A stretch of 6,907 nt of DNA, from contig JABSRS010000181.1 of assembly GCA_013214885.1 (NCBI GenBank), positions 1 through 6,907 on the forward strand, read 5' to 3'. Of the stretch, positions 1 through 6,185 are shown in pieces. Below the pieces are notes generated by a model. That model was not told the origin of the DNA. It made no database searches and worked only from the letters and a program-made list of their open reading frames with translations. Positions within the stretch are counted from its first letter, which is position 1. Every line of letters starts with the position of its first letter. The translations under genes and the position numbers were made by a program. Source of the DNA: Gammaproteobacteria bacterium (GTDB taxonomy: Bacteria > Pseudomonadota > Gammaproteobacteria > Enterobacterales > Psychrobiaceae).

Positions 1-866
1 GACTTCAAGAAAGACTTACTGGGCACACAGCCATAATTCAAGCAATCGCCGCCCATTTTATGCTTTTCAATTAATGCGACTTTGGCTTTGACCGCGCTAG
101 CAATGTAGGCACTTACTAACCCGCCAGCACCAGCACCAATCACCACTAAGTTGTAATCAAAGGACTTGGGTTTGGTGAAGTTTTGATAGACCCGTTTAGC
201 GGCGAGTTTAGCTAAGATTTTTTTCATTGCCAAAGGCATAATGCCCAATATCGCAAAGGCGAGTAACAATGGAGGAGAAATCAAACCTGACAAACTGGTA
301 ATTTTGGCTAATTGAGTACCGGCAAACACAAAGGCAATGGTGCCTGGCAACATGCCAATTTGACTGATGATAAAGTAACGTTTGGTGGTAATTGAAGTAA
401 CCCCCATCACTAAATTCACCATAAAAAACGGAAATAATGGCACCAATCTCAAACCAAAGAGATAAAACGCGCCGTCAGCATCAATGCCTTGATTGATCGT
501 CTTAAGTTGTGTTGAAAATCGTTGATTTATCTGATTTTTAAATAAATAGCGTGAACATAAAAAAGCAATGGTTGCCCCTAACGTACTGGCAAATGAAACA
601 ATAATAGTTCCTAAGGCTAAGTCAAATAATGCACCAGCTACTAGGGTTAATATCGCCGCGCCTGGCAGCGATAGTCCAGTGACCGCAATATAGCTAATAA
701 AGAATATGCCAGCAGTGAGCCACGGAGATTGAGTTGAGTAATCAACCAATGTTTGTTGTTGGCTTTTTATATATTCGAGGCTGAGATACTGATCCCAGCC
801 TTGGCTGAAAAACACTGTTATTGTAAGCACGATAACCGCAATTAAAATTATTTTTGTTTTATTCAT
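1..866 (-). CDS. VTT-domain membrane protein fused to FAD-dependent disulfide oxidoreductase (partial, C-terminus off the left edge)
   Basis: The reading frame is open from an ATG at 866 to the window edge (288 residues, no stop). Residues 5-21 form a hydrophobic N-terminal segment. Residues about 50-190 look like a TVP38/TMEM64 (SNARE-associated, VTT) domain, with the family-type stretches LGATIAFLCSRY near 96-107, LRLVPLFPFF at 139-148 and GMLPGTIAFVFAG at 171-183. A further hydrophobic segment spans about 198-213. From about residue 236 a Rossmann FAD-binding fold begins: VVIGAGAGG with G244, G246 and G249 as the GxGxxG glycines, then an acidic strand end (ALIEK). The redox-active disulfide motif C275-LNYG-C280-VPSK follows, as in mercuric reductase and dihydrolipoamide dehydrogenase. 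The missing part should hold the NAD(P)H-binding and dimerisation domains. By family it is an inner-membrane flavoprotein oxidoreductase whose substrate is unknown; nothing visible shows metal detoxification. GAG lies 7 nt before the ATG. The gene diverges from the mraZ operon and is unlikely to share its function. Confidence 0.9.
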   Translation of the reverse strand, partial: MNKTKIILIAVIVLTITVFFSQGWDQYLSLEYIKSQQQTLVDYSTQSPWLTAGIFFISYIAVTGLSLPGAAILTLVAGALFDLALGTIIVSFASTLGATIAFLCSRYLFKNQINQRFSTQLKTINQGIDADGAFYLFGLRLVPLFPFFMVNLVMGVTSITTKRYFIISQIGMLPGTIAFVFAGTQLAKITSLSGLISPPLLLAFAILGIMPLAMKKILAKLAAKRVYQNFTKPKSFDYNLVVIGAGAGGLVSAYIASAVKAKVALIEKHKMGGDCLNYGCVPSKSFLK

Positions 867-920
867 TTTATAACTCAGACCTTGTTAGATAGTAAATAAG
901 ACAGGTATAAAGTAATAAAA

Positions 921-949
921 ATTTTACTAACAACAAAATAACATTGCAA
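921..949 (-). promoter_or_regulatory. Candidate sigma-70 promoter for the minus-strand flavoprotein gene
   Basis: Read on the minus strand, TTGCAA (949-944) is followed after exactly 17 nt by TAAAAT (926-921). These match 4 of 6 and 5 of 6 consensus positions. Transcription would begin near 914, leaving a leader of about 50 nt before the ATG at 866. The region is very AT-rich, so chance matches are easy and this is a moderate call. Confidence 0.45.
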
Positions 950-1111
950 TCTATTTTAAGTGACTGATTTTTCTTGTTTATATCCATACCCTAAACAGTT
1001 GTTTAACTTAAGTTTTGGATTTAGCTTCAAATCGAACAAAAATAAATCACTATTCTTTTTTAATAACTTCAAGCTGTTGTGAATATCGTGGTAAAAGTCA
1101 CGAATTGATCC

Positions 1112-1140
1112 TTGACGGTCCTTGACCTTACCCCTAGAAT
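1112..1140 (+). promoter_or_regulatory. Predicted mraZ (Pmra) operon promoter
   Basis: TTGACG (1112-1117) and TAGAAT (1135-1140) are separated by exactly 17 nt, each matching 5 of 6 sigma-70 consensus positions. The predicted start is near 1147, giving a leader of about 57 nt before mraZ. The position fits the known role of the promoter upstream of mraZ as a main driver of the front of the dcw cluster in E. coli. No other promoter of similar quality was noticed within the genes, but the coding sequence was not scanned exhaustively. Confidence 0.8.
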
Positions 1141-1148
1141 TGGTTTTC

Positions 1149-1183
1149 GTGGCAAAAAGTGTCATAAAGTGGATTTTTAGGGA
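1149..1183 (+). promoter_or_regulatory. Putative MraZ operator: four direct repeats with 10-bp period
   Basis: GTGGC (1149-1153), GTGTC (1159-1163), GTGGA (1169-1173) and AGGGA (1179-1183) are each separated by 5-nt A- or T-rich spacers. E. coli MraZ is known to bind TGGGN direct repeats with 5-nt spacing upstream of its own gene. In Mycoplasma the reported box is AAAGTG followed by T or G, and the two middle repeats here also match it (AAAGTGT at 1156-1162, AAAGTGG at 1166-1172). The array starts about 2 nt after the predicted transcription start, so bound MraZ would block promoter escape. Autoregulation is inferred from family knowledge; the repeat spacing is directly visible. Confidence 0.82.
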
Positions 1184-1189
1184 TCAAGC

Positions 1190-1194
1190 AAGGA
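1190..1194 (+). promoter_or_regulatory. Ribosome binding site of mraZ
   Basis: AAGGA ends 9 nt before the ATG at 1204. It supports this start, which also yields the family-typical MFRG N-terminus. Confidence 0.75.
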
Positions 1195-1203
1195 ATTTAA
1201 GCA

Positions 1204-1662
1204 ATGTTTCGTGGTACCACCTCGATCAACCTCGATGTAAAAGGACGATTAACGATGCCGACAACGTATCGCGACCTCGTGCGGATGCATGGCGAGGGGA
1301 AGATGGTGTGTACAATCGATACTATTCGTCCTTGTTTATTACTCTATCCACTGAATCAATGGCAGCCAATTGAACAAAAGCTAATGACATTACCAGATTT
1401 TGATCCGGAAGCTGCGGCAATAAAACGACTAATCCTAGGGCAAGCAAATGATTGCGAAATGGATAAGAGTGGTCGGGTGTTACTCACTCCATCATTACGT
1501 GCACATGCCAAGCTTGATAAAAAATTAATGTTAATTGGCCAAGTAAATAAATTTGAATTGTGGGATGAAACACTGTGGTTGGAACAAACGCAAAAAGATT
1601 TAGCGTTTGTTAAAACCATTGATTTTAGTACTTCAACTCGTTTAAGGGATTTTTCACTGTAG
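1204..1662 (+). CDS. mraZ: Transcriptional regulator MraZ
   Basis: This 152-residue protein matches the usual MraZ length and begins with the characteristic MFRG. It contains two tandem SpoVT/AbrB-like DNA-binding units with the signature D-x-(K/S)-G-R: DVKGR at residues 11-15, followed by LTMP, and DKSGR at 87-91, followed by VLLTP. A conserved-looking CLLLYPLNQW stretch lies at 44-53. Family members assemble into ring-shaped oligomers on direct repeats and repress their own operon; in E. coli MraZ represses the dcw cluster and its excess is toxic unless balanced by the next gene, rsmH. The gene is the first of the operon, directly behind a repeat array that fits its known binding pattern, and ends 3 nt before rsmH. 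No truncation or missing motif was seen. Confidence 0.97.
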   Translation: MFRGTTSINLDVKGRLTMPTTYRDLVRMHGEGKMVCTIDTIRPCLLLYPLNQWQPIEQKLMTLPDFDPEAAAIKRLILGQANDCEMDKSGRVLLTPSLRAHAKLDKKLMLIGQVNKFELWDETLWLEQTQKDLAFVKTIDFSTSTRLRDFSL

Positions 1663-1665
1663 ATT

Positions 1666-2604
1666 ATGACTCAACAATTTTCACATATTACCGTTTTGCT
1701 AGACGAAGCGTTGGATGGCTTAGCCATAAATCCAGAGGGTATCTACATTGATGCGACTTTTGGCCGTGGTGGACACTCAAGAAAATTACTATCAAAGCTT
1801 GGTCCTAACGGTCGCTTGTATGGCATTGATCGTGATCCTAGTGCGATTAAAGTAGCCAAAGAGCTCGAGCTCGAAGATCCTCGGTTTAAAATTCTGGCCG
1901 GACCTTTTTCTGGGCTGGCTGGTTATGTCGCCGATCTTGGTCTCACCGCAAATATTGACGGCGTGCTAATGGATTTAGGTGTGTCATCGCCGCAGCTAGA
2001 CGATGCCGAACGTGGTTTTAGTTTTATGCGAGATGGACCCCTCGACATGCGAATGGATCCGACCTCGGGTCGTAGTGCTGCTCAATGGTTAGCTCAAGCC
2101 GATGTTGACGAAATTGCCTACGTGATCAAAAACTTTGGTGAAGAAAACTGGGCTACTCATATTGCCCGTTCAATTGTTGCCGATCGCAAAGAAAAGCCAT
2201 TTGAAACGACTAAGCAGTTAGCTGATTTTGTGGCCCGAGTGGTGCCGAAAAAAGATCGTAATAAGCATCCTGCGACTCGAACGTTTCAGGCAATCAGAAT
2301 CTATATTAACAGTGAGTTGGAAGAAATAGAGCAGGCGTTGCTAGCATCTATCGAGGTGTTAAAACCCCAAGGTCGCTTGTCGGTGATTAGTTTTCACTCA
2401 TTAGAAGATCGGATCGTTAAGCGCTTTATTCGCAAGCAAGCAACAGGTGAGGAAGTCCCTTTTGGGTTGCCATTGACCGAAGATCAACTCAATAAAAATT
2501 GTACCTACAAAGCGATTGGCAAAGCAATTAAGCCATCAAAAGATGAAGTTGAAGTCAATCCGCGCTCTCGCAGTTCGGTGTTACGCATAGCACAGCGATT
2601 GTAA
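1666..2604 (+). CDS. rsmH: 16S rRNA (cytosine(1402)-N(4))-methyltransferase RsmH
   Basis: RsmH (MraW) transfers a methyl group from S-adenosylmethionine to N4 of C1402 in the decoding region of 16S rRNA, tuning P-site function and start-codon fidelity. The 312-residue length matches the E. coli enzyme closely. Visible family motifs are [10 protein letters not shown] near the N-terminus (7-16), the SAM-binding loop [10 protein letters not shown] (29-38), the acidic GIDRDP (53-58), [11 protein letters not shown] (103-113), GFSFM with [10 protein letters not shown] (117-131), [15 protein letters not shown] (201-215) and SFHSLEDR (242-249). The C-terminus ends with the usual [10 protein letters not shown] pattern. 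It starts 3 nt after the mraZ stop. The nearest purine-rich site, AAGGGA at 1644-1649, is 16 nt upstream, which is far, so translation probably depends on coupling to mraZ. No catalytic motif is missing. Confidence 0.98.
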   Translation: MTQQFSHITVLLDEALDGLAINPEGIYIDATFGRGGHSRKLLSKLGPNGRLYGIDRDPSAIKVAKELELEDPRFKILAGPFSGLAGYVADLGLTANIDGVLMDLGVSSPQLDDAERGFSFMRDGPLDMRMDPTSGRSAAQWLAQADVDEIAYVIKNFGEENWATHIARSIVADRKEKPFETTKQLADFVARVVPKKDRNKHPATRTFQAIRIYINSELEEIEQALLASIEVLKPQGRLSVISFHSLEDRIVKRFIRKQATGEEVPFGLPLTEDQLNKNCTYKAIGKAIKPSKDEVEVNPRSRSSVLRIAQRL

Positions 2605-2608
2605 CAGC

Positions 2609-2923
2609 ATGACTGAACGCCGAGTCAATTTAACCAAGGTAATCTTGAGTGATCTGCTTAGTCACTTATGGTTGGTTATATTAGTCATTAGCGTTTTATT
2701 CACCGCAGTTTCGGTGGTTTACAGTAGCCACCAAAACCGCATGTTGATTGGTAAATGGGAAGAATTACGGCAACAACGTGATGAGTTGAAATTAGAAGCT
2801 CAGCACTTGTTGGTTGAAGAAATGGCGTTAGCTGAGCATAGCAGAATAGAACGAATTGCTTTAGAGCAGCTGAAGATGAAGCGTCCGCAAACCAAAAAAG
2901 AAATAGCGGTATCATCAAAATGA
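2609..2923 (+). CDS. ftsL: Cell division protein FtsL
   Basis: FtsL is a small bitopic inner-membrane protein that forms the FtsQLB complex and helps activate septal synthesis by FtsW-FtsI. This 104-residue protein has a short basic cytoplasmic tail (MTERRVNLTK), one transmembrane helix at about residues 20-38 and a periplasmic coiled coil at about 42-85 rich in Leu, Glu and Gln. The stretch EEMALAEHSRIERIA followed by LKM resembles the conserved distal part of E. coli FtsL. The protein is somewhat shorter than the E. coli one (121 residues), mostly at the N-terminal tail. It starts 4 nt after the rsmH stop with no clear Shine-Dalgarno sequence, and its last 4 nt overlap the ftsI start, suggesting translational coupling in both directions. 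Sequence conservation in this family is low, so position in the cluster supports the call. Confidence 0.95.
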   Translation: MTERRVNLTKVILSDLLSHLWLVILVISVLFTAVSVVYSSHQNRMLIGKWEELRQQRDELKLEAQHLLVEEMALAEHSRIERIALEQLKMKRPQTKKEIAVSSK

Positions 2924-4674
2924 CAAAACATGCAACAGTGAAGAAAAAACCAAGCTTAATCACATGGCGACTCTATGTGATAGCGGGCATTATTATGTTG
3001 GTATTTATCGGCATAGTTACCCGTGTCCCATTTTTACAGCTGATTGATTCTAAGCATCTACGCCATCAGGGCGATATGCGCTCATTGCGAACTACGGTGA
3101 CTCAGGAGCATCGTGGTAACATTGTCGATCGTCATGGCACTGCTCTTGCGGTCAGTGTGCCCGTGGAAACCGTGTGGGTAGACCCTAAAATAATGCACGA
3201 TGCCAATGGTCTTAAAGACATGCGTCGTTGGCAGGCTCTGGCCGATGTCCTGGAACGGCCATTAAAAGATATTTTAGCGGTTGTTAAGAGCAAAACCCGT
3301 CGTTTTGCCTATTTAAAGCGTCAGGTGTCACCAGCGCAAGCCAATTATATCAAGCAGTTAAAAATCCCAGGGATTTACCTTAAACCGTCGTCTCGGCGCT
3401 ATTACCCGACAGGCGAAGTGGTCGCTCATGTGGTTGGCTACACCAATATTGACGAGAAAGGTCAAGATGGTATCGAGCGTAGCTTCGATGAATGGTTAAC
3501 GGGGGCTCCCACGAAGCGAAAAGTGCGCAAGTCTCGTGATGGTATGGTGGTTGAACGACTTGATATCGTTGAAGAAGGCGAAAATGGCAATGATGTTGCC
3601 CTGAGTATCGATCAGCGAATTCAAGCCATTGCTTATCGTGAGCTAAAAATTGCCACCGAATATTATCGGGCGACCTCAGGTTCTGTGGTGGTACTAGATG
3701 TTAAAACGGGTGAGGTATTGGCTCTGGCGAATATGCCATCATTTAACCCGAATAATCGCCGTACCATGGCGCCTCATAAATTACGAAACCGTGCTATTTC
3801 AGACATGTTTGAGCCGGGTTCTACCATGAAACCTCTGGCGGTGATGAGTGCGCTAGATTTTGGTAAATATAAAATCAATTCGGTTATCGATACCTCACCT
3901 GGTTGGTATCGCATTGGTGGTAGTCGTATTAGAGACAGCCACAACTATGGCAAAATTGATGTTGCCACTATCATCGCTAAATCTTCTAATGTCGGGGTTA
4001 GTAAACTCGCCTTGTCAGTACCCAGAGATCAATATCTGCAATCAATGTCGTCATTAGGTTTTGGTGCTCATACCAATATTAGCTTGCCCAGCGAAAGTCC
4101 TGGCTTGCTGCCAGACCGTCCTCGTTGGTCAGACTTTGAGTTAGCGACTTTGTCTTTTGGTTATGGGATGGCGGTAACGCCATTACAACTGGCTCAAGCT
4201 TATTCGGTGATCGCCAACCAAGGGCGATTAAACCCTATTTCTATTTTAAAGCTCGATCAAGATCCTATCGGCAATCAAGTTATTGCCCCCGAAATTGCCA
4301 ATGCCGTATTATTAATGATGGAAGGCGTTACCAAAGAAGGCGGTACCGCACTTAAAGCCCGCATTGGTGGTTATCGCGTTGCCGGTAAAACGGGTACGGC
4401 TAAAAAATCTGCTGCAGGGGGCTATGGCGATGAATACTTAGTCTCTTTTGCTGGGATTGCCCCGATTGAAGATCCTCGTTTAGTGACCATCGTCTTTATT
4501 AATGAACCCCAAGGTGATAAATATTACGGTGGTGATGTTGCAGCGCCTGTCTTTGCCAAGGTAACGACGGCGGCATTGCAGTTACTTAATATCGCACCAA
4601 GCAAAACCCTTGAGTTGCCATTAAAAATCGCATCCTCGTCAGCACCTCTCATCAACAGTGGCGGTGTTAAATGA
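2920..4674 (+). CDS. ftsI: Peptidoglycan D,D-transpeptidase FtsI (PBP3)
   Basis: FtsI is the septum-specific class B penicillin-binding protein that crosslinks peptidoglycan made by its partner glycosyltransferase FtsW. The 584 residues compare with 588 in E. coli. A short basic cytoplasmic tail precedes one transmembrane helix at about 18-34. The non-catalytic pedestal domain begins with RGNIVDRHGTALA (65-77) and includes GQDGIERSFD. The transpeptidase domain has all three active-site motifs: S301-T-M-K304 (nucleophile Ser301), S355-S-N357 and K490-T-G-T493. Its inhibitor class is beta-lactams, which acylate the serine. The start overlaps ftsL by 4 nt (ATGA at 2920-2923) and there is no strong Shine-Dalgarno sequence, which points to coupled translation. 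The end overlaps murE in the same way. No missing active-site residue was seen. Confidence 0.98.
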   Translation: MTKHATVKKKPSLITWRLYVIAGIIMLVFIGIVTRVPFLQLIDSKHLRHQGDMRSLRTTVTQEHRGNIVDRHGTALAVSVPVETVWVDPKIMHDANGLKDMRRWQALADVLERPLKDILAVVKSKTRRFAYLKRQVSPAQANYIKQLKIPGIYLKPSSRRYYPTGEVVAHVVGYTNIDEKGQDGIERSFDEWLTGAPTKRKVRKSRDGMVVERLDIVEEGENGNDVALSIDQRIQAIAYRELKIATEYYRATSGSVVVLDVKTGEVLALANMPSFNPNNRRTMAPHKLRNRAISDMFEPGSTMKPLAVMSALDFGKYKINSVIDTSPGWYRIGGSRIRDSHNYGKIDVATIIAKSSNVGVSKLALSVPRDQYLQSMSSLGFGAHTNISLPSESPGLLPDRPRWSDFELATLSFGYGMAVTPLQLAQAYSVIANQGRLNPISILKLDQDPIGNQVIAPEIANAVLLMMEGVTKEGGTALKARIGGYRVAGKTGTAKKSAAGGYGDEYLVSFAGIAPIEDPRLVTIVFINEPQGDKYYGGDVAAPVFAKVTTAALQLLNIAPSKTLELPLKIASSSAPLINSGGVK

Positions 4675-6185
4675 GCATTAGTTTAACCACTTTACTCGCT
4701 GCCCAGCTTGCACCGTTTAGTGAAGCAGAGCTGACGCTACTAAATGGCATTGAAATTGATGGCCTAACACTAGATAGCCGTGAAGTGATTCAAGGCTCGT
4801 TATTTGTCGCGTTAAATGGCTCGGTAACGGACGGACGCCAGTTTATTCAAAGTGCGTTTGCCCAAGGTGCTAGTGCCGTACTGTGTGAAGTCGATAACAA
4901 TCAACCTAGCTACGTTGAAGCAACACCATTAGGGGTGATTATTTATTTAAGTGAGGTGACGGTTCAGTTATCTCACATTGCCGCGATTTTTTATCAGCAA
5001 CCTGCTAAGCAAGTAACCATTATTGGGATCACTGGCACTAATGGTAAAACGACGGTTACCCAATTGCTCGCGCAATGGTTAGAACTGTTGGGCAGCAAAG
5101 CCTATTCCATGGGCACACTGGGCAATGGTTTAGTCGGTCAATTAGTGCCGAGCCCAAATACCACCTTAAATCCTATTGCAGTGCAACAACATCTGGCGCT
5201 AGCCGTCAGTCTTGGCGCCGACTATGTGGTGATGGAAGTGTCATCTCATGGCTTGTCACTGCATCGGGTGGCCAGCATAGTGTTTGATGTCGCGGTATTT
5301 ACCAATCTTAGTCGTGATCATCTTGATTTTCATGGTGATATGGCAAGTTATGGTCGAGCCAAGCAAGTGTTGTTTAGTCAGGATTATTGTAAAAAAGCAG
5401 TAGTTAATGGCGCAGACGCCGAAGCACAGCAATGGTTAAATGATTGGGATAAACAAGTAGCAGTAAGTTGCTTTAATCAACGCCATCCCGATCACCCGAT
5501 GTATCTAGAAGCTCGTGATATTAATTATCATACCGATGGCATAAGCGCGCTTATTGAATCAAAAAATGGCTCGGGTCGACTTAACTCTCAACTGTTGGGC
5601 GCCTTTAATTTAGAGAATATTTTAGCGGCATTAAATACCTTAATGATCCTTGGCTTTGAGCTTGACTCCTTACTGACTATCGCACCAGTTATCAAACCTG
5701 TTGCTGGTCGAATGGAAGCATTTACAGCCTCTGGCAAACCAACGGTGGTGGTCGATTACGCCCATACCAGTGATGCCTTAGCTCAAGCATTAAAAGCGCT
5801 GCGAGTGCATTGCGATAAGCAGTTAATAGTGATGTTTGGTTGTGGCGGTGATCGTGACCAAGGTAAGCGACCGTTAATGGCTGAGGCCGCGGAAACTTAC
5901 AGCGATAAAATTATTTTCACCCAAGACAATTCACGCTCAGAAGATCCTAATGCGATCATTAGCCAGATGTTTGATGGAATTAAACATCCCAATGAAGTGC
6001 TGGTTGAATTAGACCGCACTCGAGCGGTAGCAATCGCGATCAACCAAGCAACCGTAGGTGACATTGTGTTACTTGCTGGCAAAGGCCATGAAGATTATCA
6101 AATTATTGCTAATGAACGTCTCGATTACGATGAAAGGTCGTGGGCCAAGATAGTGTTAAAAAAATACCATCAAGGAGCGCTGTAA
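4671..6185 (+). CDS. murE: UDP-MurNAc-L-Ala-D-Glu--meso-diaminopimelate ligase MurE
   Basis: MurE is the cytoplasmic ATP-dependent ligase that adds the third peptide residue to UDP-MurNAc-L-Ala-D-Glu. The 504 residues are close to E. coli (495). Domain 1 includes GIEIDGLTLDSREV. The central ATPase domain has the P-loop GITGTNGKTT (119-128, Lys126), then MEVSSHGL, NLSRDHLDFHG and YGRAKQVLF, whose Lys231 is the residue carbamylated in the family. The C-terminal domain has the VVVDYAHT start, CGGDRDQGKRP and GKGHEDYQ. The specificity motif reads D419-N-S-R422 where DAP-type enzymes normally have DNPR; the retained Arg still argues for meso-DAP rather than lysine. The nearby DYAHTPD motif also has Ser (Ser367) for Pro, and the NTTP-type motif reads NTTL. 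The start overlaps ftsI by 4 nt (ATGA) and the stop shares one base with the murF start (TAATG). Confidence 0.97.
   Translation: MSISLTTLLAAQLAPFSEAELTLLNGIEIDGLTLDSREVIQGSLFVALNGSVTDGRQFIQSAFAQGASAVLCEVDNNQPSYVEATPLGVIIYLSEVTVQLSHIAAIFYQQPAKQVTIIGITGTNGKTTVTQLLAQWLELLGSKAYSMGTLGNGLVGQLVPSPNTTLNPIAVQQHLALAVSLGADYVVMEVSSHGLSLHRVASIVFDVAVFTNLSRDHLDFHGDMASYGRAKQVLFSQDYCKKAVVNGADAEAQQWLNDWDKQVAVSCFNQRHPDHPMYLEARDINYHTDGISALIESKNGSGRLNSQLLGAFNLENILAALNTLMILGFELDSLLTIAPVIKPVAGRMEAFTASGKPTVVVDYAHTSDALAQALKALRVHCDKQLIVMFGCGGDRDQGKRPLMAEAAETYSDKIIFTQDNSRSEDPNAIISQMFDGIKHPNEVLVELDRTRAVAIAINQATVGDIVLLAGKGHEDYQIIANERLDYDERSWAKIVLKKYHQGAL
6172..6177 (+). promoter_or_regulatory. Ribosome binding site of murF
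   Basis: AAGGAG ends 7 nt before the murF ATG at 6185 and lies inside the last codons of murE. It is the strongest Shine-Dalgarno match in the operon, in contrast with ftsL, ftsI and murE, which have weak or no obvious sites. It fixes the murF start at the TAATG junction. Confidence 0.85.

Larger units (their letters stand above)
867..1203. other. Divergent intergenic region between the flavoprotein gene and mraZ
   Basis: This 337-bp AT-rich stretch separates two divergently transcribed genes. The left end (about 914-949) carries a candidate promoter for the minus-strand gene, and the right end (1112-1183) carries the mraZ promoter and operator repeats. Between them, about 950-1105, I see no convincing gene, tRNA or rho-independent terminator. 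The only short symmetry there is the 10-bp palindrome AACTTAAGTT at 1005-1014, which has no assignable role. A 69-codon minus-strand reading frame (956-1165) lies across the promoter and operator and resembles no protein family I recognise. Confidence 0.8.

Noticed and set aside
1005..1014. Perfect 10-bp palindrome AACTTAAGTT
   Set aside because: No loop, no T-run and no second copy, so it is neither a terminator nor a recognisable operator; chance is sufficient.
1078..1086. Possible DnaA box on the minus strand (ATATTCACA)
   Set aside because: One mismatch to the consensus, single copy, with no other boxes or origin-like features nearby; expected by chance in AT-rich DNA.
956..1165. 69-codon minus-strand reading frame starting at 1165 in the intergenic region
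   Set aside because: It covers the mraZ promoter and most of the operator repeats, has a low-complexity Lys/Leu/Asn-rich composition expected from AT-rich DNA, and resembles no family I recognise.
1122..1373. Plus-strand 83-codon frame overlapping the mraZ start
   Set aside because: It lies in another frame across the promoter, operator and a mraZ coding region that is clearly real, and its product shows no family features.
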